NCBI RefSeq assembly: GCF_001646785.1
Contig: NZ_LRRH01000002.1
Location: forward strand, 1 to 64,000
Direction: 5' to 3'
DNA from: Rhodococcus phenolicus
GTDB lineage: Bacteria; Actinomycetota; Actinomycetes; Mycobacteriales; Mycobacteriaceae
DNA: 64,000 nt
The notes under the pieces: model-generated
Told to the model about the DNA's origin: nothing
What the model saw: only the letters and a program-made list of their open reading frames with translations
The model's database searches: none
Position numbers and translations under genes: made by a program
Part shown: one piece after another, positions 21,001 through 25,656 of the stretch
Position numbering within the stretch: position 1 is the stretch's first letter
Layout: every line of letters begins with the position of its first letter

Positions 21001-21977
21001 ACCTCGACATCCCGGTCACCGCGGTCTCGGCCGATCACGGATTCTTCGACCTCGGGGGAAGCTCGCTCGGTGCCGTCACGGTCGCGGGGGAGCTGTCCGA
21101 GGCACTCGGACGCCGGGTGCCGGTCGGCTGGCTGGTCGACGCCCGGACCGTCGACGACCTGGCCCGGCGGATCGATTCCGGCGTGGACCCGGACGGCGTC
21201 GCGGCTCCGGCCACCGATCCCCTCGCGGTGCTGGTTCCCCTCGGCACCGGTGATCCGGAGGCGCGGCCCCTGTTCTGTGTGCATCCGATCAGCGGATTGG
21301 CGTGGTGCTACAGCGGTCTGGCGGCACATCTGGACGGCGCATCCGTGTACGGTTTGCAGGCGGTCGGGCTCGACCCGATTCCCGGCTCGATCCCCGAACT
21401 CGCCGCGCGGTACGTCGACCGGATCCGGGCCGTCCAGCCGGACGGCCCGTACCACCTGCTCGGATGGTCCGCCGGTGGCACGATCGCGCACGAGATGGCG
21501 GTCCAGCTGCGTGAAGCCGGACAGCGTGTCGCGTTGCTCGCGCTGCTCGACACGTTCACGCCGGAAACGATGCCGGACGTGACCGAACCCGCGTACGGCG
21601 AGGTCGAGATCGACACCGGCGGCCTCCCGGACGATCTCGTCGCCCGTGTCCGCAGACGCGCCGACACCGCCGCGGTGACCGTCGAAACCGGGTTGCGCCA
21701 TCACACACCCCGCGTCCACGACGGCGCGGTCCATCTCTTCGTGGCCGAGTCCGAACGGCGGGATTCCGCCGCACTCGTCGCCGCGTGGAGCCGGTACACG
21801 ACCGGCGATGTGGTCGATCATCCACTGCCGTTCGCACATTCGGATCTGACGGTGCCGGAAGCACTCCGCCGGATCGGACCCGTGCTGGTGCAGCACGGGG
21901 AATTTCGCAGCAACTACCACCAATTCGCGCCCACCGGGCGTAGCAGCAGTGTCATCGGAACGAGGGAGACGCCCTGA
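3054..21977 (+). CDS. Six-module nonribosomal peptide synthetase with terminal thioesterase (NRPS1)
   Basis: A 6,307-aa NRPS organised as six C-A-T modules plus a type I thioesterase. The GTG start at 3054 follows GAGGGAGG (3043-3050). Phosphopantetheine Ser residues are near 975, 1997, 3028, 4034, 4977 and 6004. The C active-site motifs are HHIALDG (133), HHIALDG (~1164), HHIAADG (~2179), HHIAADE (3207), DHSLADG (4203) and HHIAFDG (~5148). The TE nucleophile lies in GWSAGG (Ser ~6139). The enzyme starts with a C domain, so the first residue is probably N-acylated, as in lipopeptides (inference). There is no epimerisation domain. Pocket residues read by eye are DFWNIGMVHK for A3, a threonine-type code; the other A domains (A1 DAQTDGAVLK, A2 DALSAGVVLK, A4 DALLMGGVFK, A5 DALSAGAIVK, A6 DALLVGGVMK) are unassigned. 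A2 has a degenerate A1 motif and A5 lacks the normal A2 motif and has PKQ in place of PKG. The stop overlaps the start of the Wzz/kinase gene, implying coupled translation. Confidence 0.95.
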   Translation: MRRTPLSSVQRGLWFAQELLPEVPFTIAQYVELRGDLDTPLIRKACEQAARDVESGFLFLEDVGGQPYQTVRVDAPDSVGFVDLRGSEDPEGDAHRWMEARYSRRHDPMRDRLIGTTVLQLADDRFFLSSHVHHIALDGHGAMVMLERSAELYTAWACGDEPPPVRSLPVDRLTELDAAYRTSERRLRDREHWAPRLADLPTPVSLADGSAPPRVPCRHTGASLEPSVAEAVAALASEANSTDVPVVVAAFAAFLARTTGTSDVVLSLPVSARTTAALRRSGGALSNVVPLRLFVHPACTPTELIRQVQLELTGALRHQRYRYEDMLADLRELGREHREVRSAFGPVVNLMMFHPQISFGDIVGDFHVQSTGPIDDLSVNVYPGIAGRTVRVDFEANPALYSEDSLVRHHRRFVDHLACFVTEPNCAVGDLPFTDAADPAGPVPTDGSGAAEPALLPELLTAHAGSDAVAVRDGTSSLTYRELDVRSDELACRLIAAGAGPEDRVAVLLHRSIDSVVALWAVAKTGAAYTPIDPDLPATRLSEVLRSVTVAIAGEDTDLPGHVAVVSPSIGPTGDAAAAVEPPRALHVDHPAWVIHTSGSTGVPKAVAVTHRGVASLVATLREKYRADRESRVLHLAAPTFDASLQELLLAFDVGATAVICPSDAVAGPPLADLLRREAITHAITAPAILSVTPETGLPGLRVVDSGGEALPQAVADRWSVGRVLLNAYGPTETTVLATLSEPLQPGAGVPIGRPIHGTAAHVLDSRLHPVPAGVVGELYLAGPSVARGYLDAPALTAERFVAGPGGERIYRTGDRVRWTSEPGTAEFRLEFLGRADRQVQIRGRRIEPGEIETVLASFADIAAAVVVVRGDRLDAYVVGEEAAAVDVADVTARLAQRLPVHLRPATTTVLGTLPLTPGGKVDRRALPVPAVEPDAGNRLPTGPDEVLVARLFTERTGAVDVGADTDFFAVGGHSLTATQLASDLTAALGRDIRLRDVFEHPTVSRLAAAATGRPVVVPAERRSAEADDAHPDPGPLAPAQYRLWLQARAQRDTSAYHLPFALQLDGDLDVPALRIALGDVVIRHRVLRTVFPASPLGPVQRVLPVIEALTAFDIVPVPAAPDDVEAMIRQWTALPFDLAVDVPVRIRLLQTGPDRHVLVVVAHHIALDGASFVPLTADLAAAYVARCHGDAPRWEPLPLHYLDHARAHRELLGDPADPAGLAYRELEYWTGALAGLESAPAVPTDHPRTGEPGPAAAVPFSVPASHVAALRGVAARHDATTFMAVHAAVAVWLSAWTGERDVVIGTGVAGRDHPDLAGLVGMFVGTVALRVTVDPEAAFAALLADVRTADIDGFAHASVPFDQVVEKLGFGPFAVMLSYDNIPPTTPVLPGLDVQVREFDSVRARFDLELQIRETGDGSLTGRLVYDSSLFEPATAARWVERLGTVIASVAGDRTTAVGDIDLGAVPVVLAPSGPVATLAHLLGGSPARVAAPGHDPVEIHSAARPMAWELLHRGIGPEDRVAVLLPRSVQSVLATAAVALTGAVFVPVDVHQPAARIAQLLTAAGVGHVIAEPGTPVPAGIETISFVTDGCVREITDADRTRPLHPDQAAYLVYTSGSTGRPKGVVVTHRGLAPLARSLVGRFRLAPDARVLHFAAPAFDASVLEYLLALASGGTLVVAPADVFGGDELLELLRAERITHWFSTPSVPARLDPDGLDDLRVLAVGGEAWQPETAARWAPGRTMLNVYGPTETTVLATAGSPLAPGEPLNLGTGLEGVTPIVLDRRLRPVPVGVTGELYLIGAGLARGYLDAPVQTAERFPAAPFGGGRMYRTGDLVRWTLPPAAENPDPVLEFVGRADHQVKIRGFRIEPGEIDAVLTTHPAVTTAVTVAHDGKLAAFVYGSGDRLDATAIRQYAATRLPRHMVPTTVTVLDEVPLTATGKIDRAALPVADAAATPAGDGYRTVTEHLVATVVADVLGLAAVAPSDDFFALGGNSLLATQLAARLAGIVDRRVGVREILENPVVADLADAITHTEAERRIPLTHEVADGPQPLAPAQQRMWLVNRFDLATGIGGDHIAFVAELDESVDLDALTAATADVVGRHATLRTVHPDGPDGPYRRELPAITLDLTPVGAPADLDDEIADFARCPFDLTVAPPVRTRLYRNGNRYTLAVVLHHIAADGLSLLPLGRDAVTAYTARREGTIPTWPALPVTYSDYARWQHRMLGAPTDPDGLGARQLAYWKRTLDGASPLLPLPTDRPRTAGDIHADRITFAVPADVHAAVDELARAHDVTPFMVVHAALAVLLAALAASDDVIVGTPVSGRTDAALDDVVGMFVGTVPLRLRIDPRGTFAELLAETRRVDLDAFAHAEVPFDRIVDAVGVSAAEHHPLFRVILAYESFDTGARAIPGLATVRELASDTARVDVEITLRETFSDAGAAAGLDGTLTYASGLFDSGTVTTWVSWLRRILDMVTSDPETTVGAVDPVGPTPASEPVSEPVPHADARSLSELFVRRAAAAPDAVAVADGDTALTYAQLRARSGALAARLAERGIGPEDVVAVALPRSVDLIVAIVAVARCGAVYLPVDITHPEARLRSLFDDAEPVSVLCRSDFRAAGDIPALDPATVPVQDRAAADDDHDVPADPDRGAYLIYTSGSTGTPKGVLVSHRSALSVFAATTSRFGFDESDVWTMFHSPAFDFSVWEMWGALVTGGRLVVVDHATVRDPAGFAALLGEHGVTVLNQTPTAFHQLSATAALPDSVRLVIFGGEPLDAERVRSWQWKQPQIETVNMYGITETAVHATCGPAAVPGVGEPLPGIGMQLLDRYLRPVLPGSTGEIYVTGKQLARGYRGRPGLTATRFVAAPGGARRYRSGDLGRRAGNTVHHLGRADQQIVLRGYRIEPGEIEAALLRCPGVTDAAVILRDDRLVAYLVGGSAADALHEVRRTLPDHLVPSAAVVLDALPLTGNGKLDRASLPEPVVVSAGGRAPHGPIEEVVADTFGELLRDNGSEVALGADDNFFHLGGNSLLANRLAGRLVGIVDADITVRDIFEAPTVAALAERIAERAGRPIARIPLTAADGDNAPLSPAQRRLWFVNRFDPQSAAYNLPFVLSLDGRLDADALAAAVADVLERHRTLRTIYPDATRQEISPVPHPVLEAIAVAESECAHEIREFCSAGFDLTVERPVRIRLLRLAPERHLLVVVAHHIAADEWSLAPLLRDLAAAYTARVGGQRPQFPPLPVQYTDFARWQHAIADDQIEHWLRVLADLPDEATLPGDRPHPVRPSGRAAVRRLRLDRDLSDRLVRLGRDRHATVFMVVHAALAALIARHGAGRDIPIGTVVAGRGDPRLDDVVGMFAGTLVLRTRVEPGMRFAELLAHVRAVDLDAYTHPDAPFETLVERLDPPRIPGRHPLFQVALSHRRSTVGDVCLPGLTATVTPAPDEHAKFDVQVTVTEDAAELELEFACAADLYDDETVSAFAARLEAILHAAAGDPDVQIDDIDLFSVGEGAAPARAVGPAAPRPQSLWRLFVAGAARAGDAVAVRDGSRELTYPRLIERAEDIAARLWAAGARTGDVVACALPRSLDAVVAAWGIARLGAAPMFVDPAQPPARLAGMLDAVAHGVAGQQDSLPATVRWIGVPAAGADTTGLAGLPEPHPDSPAYLVFTSGTTGNPKGVAVGHRAVTALAADLADRFAAGPGDRVLHVAAPSFDAAVLELLVAGASGATLVVAGPDSYGGADLGELLARERITHACLTPSALASVPARALPDLRVLMLGGETVAGDLVDRWGAGRDLYNGYGPAEATVFATCSAALIPGDVPVIGNPVRGVAVAVLDDRLQPVPVGVVGELYLSGERLAVGYRGAPARTAQRFVATDHGRMYRTGDRARWRRDGTLEYRGRSDSQVKLRGVRIEPGEVDAALRRVAGVEQAATVVRDGSLVSYVVPADLDTGRVRSQLSGTLPGHLIPAVVVALAALPVTPHGKLDAAALPAPVRRGDAPRTETEMLVARVCADVLGGAGPVGRSDDFFTIGGNSLLATVLVGRLREETGIAVPLRAVFDHPTVHDLAAVLDAGGFDVDAGPVAVMPRPSRIPLSRAQRRLWGLDQLNPGAYRLRAEVRLGGRLDPETLDAAIGDVVDRHEILRTRYVPTGTDIHQEASARRPDTTRLLESGRVPAPTAESAGPIRVELERLEENLHVLHLDVDHSLADGASLRPLLADLADAYLARAAGHAPRWLPLPLQYADYAIWEHARGIPAADIDHWKQALDGLTVTELPVDRTGEDAVAGTIEFAVPGTVREAVASLARAHGATEFMVVHAALSVLLARVGDQHDVAIAAVVSTRRWAQLDDLVGPFVETLVLRAAVAPDRSFTELLATVRAFDVAALDHATVPYEQITGMLSGPRPQVALAMQDFDPGRVQFGDISIEAREIPDDTPKFDLQFTLAPGVDGYRATLRFDRSRFADDTAQALVRRFTAALTGLVAAPADPVGDVRLDAPAAPLTGDVPAAPHTLSDLLRAAAAAHPDREALRGDGISLTYRELDAASDALAAEWRAAGIGPGTVVRLGDTRSAGRIRDLWAATKTGAAFTGSTGIAATCPANVAYVVATSGSTGTPKQVAVTHTGLAPLAAEAATRYRVGPGDRVLQGYHPAFDAALLEVLLAHTTGATLVVAPPDVYAGPELHRLLREERITHYLSTPTVLGTLEPAGLHDLRVVASGGETLPAGIAERWVADRLLLDAYGPTESTIVATLTEFEGGHGADRTEGGIGRPVPGTTAHVLDTRLQPVPVGAVGELYLMGAGLALGYLDAAPLTAERFVAAPGGQRMYRTGDRVQQRTDGTLAYLGRTDRQLKIRGVRIEPGELETALLAAPGVRQAAVAAIDGALVAFAAATGTTVDDLTATVAATVPSHRMPARIRVVDQLPVTANGKLDLAALTELDSAAVAFDDRALTPGEKLVVTIAEDVLGARPAAHLGFIAAGGDSLGAVVLAARLSEAFATDVPTRAVLEAPSLIALAGSVTDGPAPRPPLRRADTTGPVPIAPAQRRLWLLSRTEPDARYIVPVVLRLTGALDADALDAAVRDLCDRHEILRTAYPDGEYALVEPAVLERISCADPDPAVTETLSAPFDLGCEPPLRVRLLDIAPGESILVAAVHHIAFDGGSVAPLLSDLQAAYVARAGGTAPAFEPLPVTYRDYARWQHTFLGDPTDPDSPAHRQLDYWAAALAGAPGTPLPLPTDRPRPSRPSYRGGTTAVHLDAQFHTRLRTVARAHDVTIFMLLHAILAALLARRSGRSDIVVGTAVAGRDDPRLSALVGMFVGTVALRTPVDPSTAVADLLRDVRAADLGALAHADVPFEQVVERLAPNRDGAHHPLFQVMLTHRPGGAGDPLLQLPGVDIGDTEMGSFPALFDLSWEIVEHTTGDGGAGLDVRVVYATDLFDAATVDGLLAEYVRLLDAALATPGRPVGDLAVPDARPLGTAEVTPRTLRDLLAGTVAAHPHRIAVQAGPVAWTYAELDARATRIASELAGRGVGRGDLVAVAVPRSEYWPLALWAVTKAGAAWVSLDVSQPRARIETILADCGATFGLTVPHGLDDDEYGRGTVEWIDLTGSHSRSGRPEPEQSVDELAYVIYTSGTTGTPKGVAVPHRGLTALVDVQARRLGLRPGTRVLQAISTTFDAAILTVLGAHAHGGTLVIADDDTIAGPALQNLLVESRIDHLDLTPTVLATLDPDALRPVTVVAGGETLHPALLRRWSRHRIFNGYGPTEFTVMVSCAGPLTDTTAKPAVGLPVAGATAYVLDARLHPVSPGTVGELYITGAGLARGYHRRTGLTATRFVADPFGKPGSRLYRTGDLVRVTATGELDHLGRDDDQVQIRGIRTEPAEVDAVLLTADGVDAAVTVAIPGADGTLCLASYVQGRPDLPGLRRQLASQLPRHLRPATVTVVDALPMLPSGKVDRAALPAPDTAGSTEAYVPPSGPTGQLVAAVYARHLDIPVTAVSADHGFFDLGGSSLGAVTVAGELSEALGRRVPVGWLVDARTVDDLARRIDSGVDPDGVAAPATDPLAVLVPLGTGDPEARPLFCVHPISGLAWCYSGLAAHLDGASVYGLQAVGLDPIPGSIPELAARYVDRIRAVQPDGPYHLLGWSAGGTIAHEMAVQLREAGQRVALLALLDTFTPETMPDVTEPAYGEVEIDTGGLPDDLVARVRRRADTAAVTVETGLRHHTPRVHDGAVHLFVAESERRDSAALVAAWSRYTTGDVVDHPLPFAHSDLTVPEALRRIGPVLVQHGEFRSNYHQFAPTGRSSSVIGTRETP

Positions 21978-23542
21978 TGGAAGTACACGACTATCTGCGA
22001 ATTCTGCAGACACGATGGAAGATCGTGGCTGTGACGTCCGCGGTGGTGCTGCTCGGAGCGCTCGGCGCTTCGCTGCTGGCCACCCCGCAGTACCAGGCAT
22101 CGACGAGGCTGTTCGTGTCGACATCGTCCGGCGCATCGGTCAGCGAGATCTACCAGGGCAATCGCTTCTCGCAGGAGCGCGTGGCCTCCTATACCAAATT
22201 GCTCACGGGCACCACACTCGCGCAGCGCACCCTCGACAGCCTCGGGATCACCGATGTGACCCCGGCCGAGCTCGCGGGGAAGGTGAAGGCGTCGTCGGCG
22301 CCGGACACGGTGCTCATCGATGCCACGGTCACGGACACGTCGCCGGAACGCGCCCGCGATCTGGCGAACGTGCTGTCCGACGAGTTCGTGGCCATGGCAC
22401 GCGAACTGGAGACCCCCGAGAACGGAGGGTCCCCCGCCGCGCGCGTCGTGGTCGAGCAGCACGCCACCACGCCGTCGACGGCGGTGTCGCCGAACACGAA
22501 ACGCAATGCGGCGTTGGGTCTTCTGGTCGGCCTGCTGCTCGGGATCGGCGCGGCGGTCCTGCGTGACCGTCTCGACAACACGGTCAAGGACCGCAAGACC
22601 GCCGAGGACATCGCGGGTGCCGGCCTGGTCGGAACGATCCCGCTCGACAAGGCACGCCAGGAGACAGCGGCGATCGTGTTCCGCGACGCGAACTCCGGCA
22701 GTGCCGAGGCATATCGTGAGATGCGGACCAATCTGCAGTTCCTCGACGTGGACAACCCGCCGCGGGTCCTGGTTCTCACCAGCGCGTTGCCGTCCGAAGG
22801 CAAGACCACCACGGCCATCAACACCGCCCTCGTGCTGGCCGAGGCCGGACACTCGGTGGTGCTGGTCGAGGGCGACCTGCGTCGGCCGCGGGTCTCGAAG
22901 TACCTCGGTGTGATCGGCGACGCCGGGTTCAGCACGGTGCTGGCCGGCCGGGCCGGGCTCGACGACGTGCTGCAGCCGACCCGCTTCGAGAATCTGACCG
23001 TGCTCGCGGCCGGGGCACTGCCGCCCAATCCGAGCGAGCTTCTCGGCTCCGCCACCGCCAAGCATGTCGTCGAGGATCTCCGTGCGCGATTCGACTACGT
23101 GATCATCGACGCGTCGCCGCTGCTGCCGGTGACCGACGCGGTCGTGCTCAGCGCCGCCGCCGACGGCGCGCTCGTCATCGCCCGGCACGGCAAGACCACA
23201 CGCGATCAGATGGTCCGTGCCGTCGGCAATCTCGACAACGCGGGCGTGCGGGTGCTCGGCACCATCATCACCATGGCGCCGTCGAAGGGACCCGGTGCCT
23301 ACGAGTACCGGTACTACTACGAGTCCGACGATGCCGCGACGAAGTCCGTGCCGGCCGCCGTGAACGTCGCGCCTCCGGAACCCGCACCGGTTCCGGCGCA
23401 CAACGGTGCCCACAGCCGCCCGGTCCCGGCGTACTCGGTCGCGCCGAGTTATCCGGAGGTGGTGACTCCTCGCCCGGGTGAGCGGCCGCGCGTGCAGGCA
23501 CGGCTGCGGCCGCCGAGCGAGAACTCAGACGTGGAGTCGTGA
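21977..23542 (+). CDS. Wzz/BY-type tyrosine autokinase (polysaccharide chain-length regulator fused to tyrosine kinase)
   Basis: A 521-aa membrane protein combining a Wzz-type chain-length domain with a cytoplasmic bacterial tyrosine kinase. Two transmembrane helices lie near residues 16-36 and 177-195 and bracket an extracytoplasmic Wzz loop. The kinase has a Walker A motif, SALPSEGKTTT (Lys276), a Walker A' block 'VVLVEGDLRRP' at about 300 and a Walker B 'VIIDASP' at about 376. The C-terminal region has a tyrosine cluster at 442-448 (five Tyr in seven residues), the usual autophosphorylation site, then a Pro-rich tail. BY-kinases control polymerisation and export of capsule or exopolysaccharide together with a cognate phosphatase, which is present just downstream on the other strand. 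The ATG at 21977 overlaps the NRPS1 stop (TGATG), with AGGGAGA at 21963-21969 inside the NRPS end. An NRPS partner is unexpected for this family. Confidence 0.92.
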   Translation: MEVHDYLRILQTRWKIVAVTSAVVLLGALGASLLATPQYQASTRLFVSTSSGASVSEIYQGNRFSQERVASYTKLLTGTTLAQRTLDSLGITDVTPAELAGKVKASSAPDTVLIDATVTDTSPERARDLANVLSDEFVAMARELETPENGGSPAARVVVEQHATTPSTAVSPNTKRNAALGLLVGLLLGIGAAVLRDRLDNTVKDRKTAEDIAGAGLVGTIPLDKARQETAAIVFRDANSGSAEAYREMRTNLQFLDVDNPPRVLVLTSALPSEGKTTTAINTALVLAEAGHSVVLVEGDLRRPRVSKYLGVIGDAGFSTVLAGRAGLDDVLQPTRFENLTVLAAGALPPNPSELLGSATAKHVVEDLRARFDYVIIDASPLLPVTDAVVLSAAADGALVIARHGKTTRDQMVRAVGNLDNAGVRVLGTIITMAPSKGPGAYEYRYYYESDDAATKSVPAAVNVAPPEPAPVPAHNGAHSRPVPAYSVAPSYPEVVTPRPGERPRVQARLRPPSENSDVES

Positions 23543-24040
23543 CAGGAGCGGAAACAGAAGGTCCGCGATCTCGGTTCCGACCGTCGCGAAGGTCTCTTCG
23601 TCCCGTCCCATCGGATCGGTGATGTCGTCCGGCCCGGGTGCAGTGTTCTGCACCCGGGCCGCCGTCAGTTCTGCGACGGTCGAGGCGCCACTGGCCTGCT
23701 GGACCCGAGCGGCCTCTCGAAGTGTGAACGTCACCCGCATCATTCGCGGCGCCGCGGTGATCACCGCGGACCGGTGCCGGCGGGACATGGTGAGGACGAG
23801 ATCGGCGTCCTCCGCGATGTTCGGCGTCAGCCGGCGGGCGGCGAACCCCACCGGGTCGCCACCGAGCTGCTGCAGCACCTCCGCGGCCGTCGGCTCCATC
23901 CCGTGACCGACCAGTGCCCGCGTTCCGGCACTGTGGGCCGTGAGATCCGCTCGACCGGACTCCGCCGCGTACGCCGCCGTCAGTAGTTCGGCCGTGGGTG
24001 ACCGGCAGATGTTTCCCGTGCACACGAAGAGGACGCGCAT
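23525..24040 (-). CDS. Low-molecular-weight protein tyrosine phosphatase
   Basis: A 171-aa cytoplasmic phosphatase of the LMW-PTP (Wzb/PtpA) family. The catalytic loop VCTGNICRSP is right at the N-terminus (C-x5-R-S), and the general-acid Asp lies in 'DDITDPMGRDEETF' near the C-terminus. These enzymes dephosphorylate BY-kinases, and the convergent kinase gene is the obvious substrate. Its 3' end overlaps the 3' end of the kinase gene by 18 bp. The ATG at 24040 is preferred over the in-frame TTG at 24043 because it puts the catalytic loop at the usual distance from the start. Confidence 0.92.
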   Translation of the reverse strand: MRVLFVCTGNICRSPTAELLTAAYAAESGRADLTAHSAGTRALVGHGMEPTAAEVLQQLGGDPVGFAARRLTPNIAEDADLVLTMSRRHRSAVITAAPRMMRVTFTLREAARVQQASGASTVAELTAARVQNTAPGPDDITDPMGRDEETFATVGTEIADLLFPLLSRLHV

Positions 24041-24110
24041 CAACCGATCCTATGCGCCGCGGCCCCGGACGCCGACCCGTGCAGAACGACCGTCCGGAAT
24101 CACCTGGTTG

Positions 24111-24138
24111 CCCGATGGGACCGTTGGGTAACATCGGG
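24111..24138. promoter_or_regulatory. Inverted repeat in divergent promoter region (possible operator)
   Basis: CCCGATG (24111-24117) and CATCGGG (24132-24138) form 7-bp perfect arms 14 nt apart. They lie in the 159-bp gap between the divergent phosphatase and Hsp70-like genes. The spacing suits a dimeric DNA-binding protein as well as a weak hairpin. No core promoter could be assigned. Confidence 0.3.
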
Positions 24139-24199
24139 TCCGTCTCGAAGCGCCGGGGGTGAGCACTGCAGCGGCGCCGGAAACTGTAGAAGGCGGCTG

Positions 24200-25642
24200 A
24201 TGAGTTCGGTACTCGGGGTGACCGTGGGGGAGAGCGCCGTCCGGATCGTGCGTCCGATCGACCGGACCGCGCCGTCGGCGGGATATCAGTTCCAGGTGGT
24301 GGACACGGGCCGCGACGACCCCGCTCGTCTCGCCGCCCAGACGTTGGGAGTGCTGTTCCAGACCGGCGTGGCCGGCGAGCCGATCGACACCGTCGGCGTG
24401 GTGTACCGCGACACGACGCAGGCCGACCGGATCCGCGCGGCGATGGCAGAACAGGGTCTCGACAGGTTCGGCCTGGTTTCCGAGTCCGAGGCGGCGCTCG
24501 CCTATCTGCGTGCCACCGGTGAGCTGTGCACCGACACCGCGGTGTTCTACGACCTGGGCGATTCCGGACTCACGGTGACGGTCGTCGACCTGCCGTCCGG
24601 GCAGGTGCTGGCCGGACGCACCGACACCGTCGGCGGGCGGGTGTTCGACGCCGCGATCCGCGCGCACCAGCTCGGCACCAACGGTGTGTGGCTGCCCGAC
24701 GACCCGGCGACCTCCACCGAGTTCGATGCACAGTGCCGCGAGGCGAAGGAGCAGCTCTCCGCCAGTGACGCGGTCGCGGTACCGGGAGCTGCCGGGCTCA
24801 TTCTCATGTCCAGGGACACGTTCGACCCGTTGATCGCGCAGTGCGTCGAATCGTCGGCGCGGTTCGTCCGTGACATCGTCGAACGTGCCGGCCGGGACCC
24901 GGAGGCGATCGTGCTGCTCGGCGGTGGCGCGCACATTCCGCTCGTGCAGGAGGTCCTGCGGTCCTGGCTGAAGCTGCCGCTGGTGGTGCCGCACGAGCCG
25001 GAACTGGTCCTCGCGAAGGGCGGCGCACTCCTGGCCGGTCAGCCGAAGGACCGGTTCCCGGCCGTCACCGCCCGGATCGTTCCGCCGTCGGCGACCGAGC
25101 GCATCGCGCGGCCGGCCCAGGCGCCGGCCGGGGTCGGGGGATTCGCCTCGACGGACCAGCGCACCGACCGGATCGCCCGTTCGAAGGACCGGCCGGGGGA
25201 CGCCGATGACTCCGACGGGTCGCGGTCCTGGCTGGGGATGATCACCGCCCGCGGACCGCGGGTCAGCGGCAAGCAGATCAGCGGCGCGGGTCTGGCGGGA
25301 ACGGCCCTGATGGTCGTCGCACTGATCGGTGTCGCGCTCGGCGCGGGCAACACGGTCTTCGGGTCGACACCGTCCGACGAGTCCGCCCCCGCGGAAACCG
25401 TGGTGACGACACCGCCGTCGTCGAAGCCGCAGCCGAAGCCCGCGGTCGCACCCGCACCGGTCACCACGACCACCACGGTCGAACCGGACCCGGTGACGAC
25501 GACGCAGCGGCAGGTGCCGCCTGCTCCCGAGCCGCCTCCGCCCCCGGCGATGATCCCGGGCCTGAACATCCCGGTCCCCGTGCTTCCGACGGTGGAGTTG
25601 CCGCGGTTCGAGCTGCCCCGGCTGGAGTTGCCCGGGCCGTGA
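24200..25642 (+). CDS. Hsp70-like (actin-fold ATPase) membrane protein with Thr/Pro-rich tail
   Basis: A 480-aa protein. Residues 1-~300 look like an Hsp70/actin-type nucleotide-binding fold: 'VLGVTVGESAVRIV' at the N-terminus, 'FYDLGDSGLTVTVVDL' as phosphate-2-like block, and 'VLLGGGAHIPLVQEVL' as adenosine-like block. There is no Hsp70 substrate-binding domain. Instead there is a linker, one transmembrane helix at about 362-384, and an external Thr/Pro-rich tail. Similar architectures occur in actinobacteria and are often annotated simply as Hsp70 family proteins. The ATG at 24200 has AGAAGGCGG just upstream. It is convergent with the YibE/F gene, only 14 nt away. The physiological role is unknown; a partial protein of similar design lies at the right edge of the window. 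Confidence 0.75.
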   Translation: MSSVLGVTVGESAVRIVRPIDRTAPSAGYQFQVVDTGRDDPARLAAQTLGVLFQTGVAGEPIDTVGVVYRDTTQADRIRAAMAEQGLDRFGLVSESEAALAYLRATGELCTDTAVFYDLGDSGLTVTVVDLPSGQVLAGRTDTVGGRVFDAAIRAHQLGTNGVWLPDDPATSTEFDAQCREAKEQLSASDAVAVPGAAGLILMSRDTFDPLIAQCVESSARFVRDIVERAGRDPEAIVLLGGGAHIPLVQEVLRSWLKLPLVVPHEPELVLAKGGALLAGQPKDRFPAVTARIVPPSATERIARPAQAPAGVGGFASTDQRTDRIARSKDRPGDADDSDGSRSWLGMITARGPRVSGKQISGAGLAGTALMVVALIGVALGAGNTVFGSTPSDESAPAETVVTTPPSSKPQPKPAVAPAPVTTTTTVEPDPVTTTQRQVPPAPEPPPPPAMIPGLNIPVPVLPTVELPRFELPRLELPGP

Positions 25643-25656
25643 TCGCCGGTCGCTGA

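Noticed and set aside
3054-21977. Siderophore synthetase (heterobactin or rhodochelin type)
   Set aside because: No salicylate/2,3-dihydroxybenzoate loading domain, hydroxyornithine enzyme or siderophore transporter is visible, and the first domain is an acyl-type C domain.
8337-22136. Minus-strand open frame of 4,599 codons antisense to NRPS1
   Set aside because: It is Arg/Gly/Asp-rich with no recognisable domain and mirrors the codon pattern of the NRPS on the other strand. Stop-free antisense frames are expected in very GC-rich genes.
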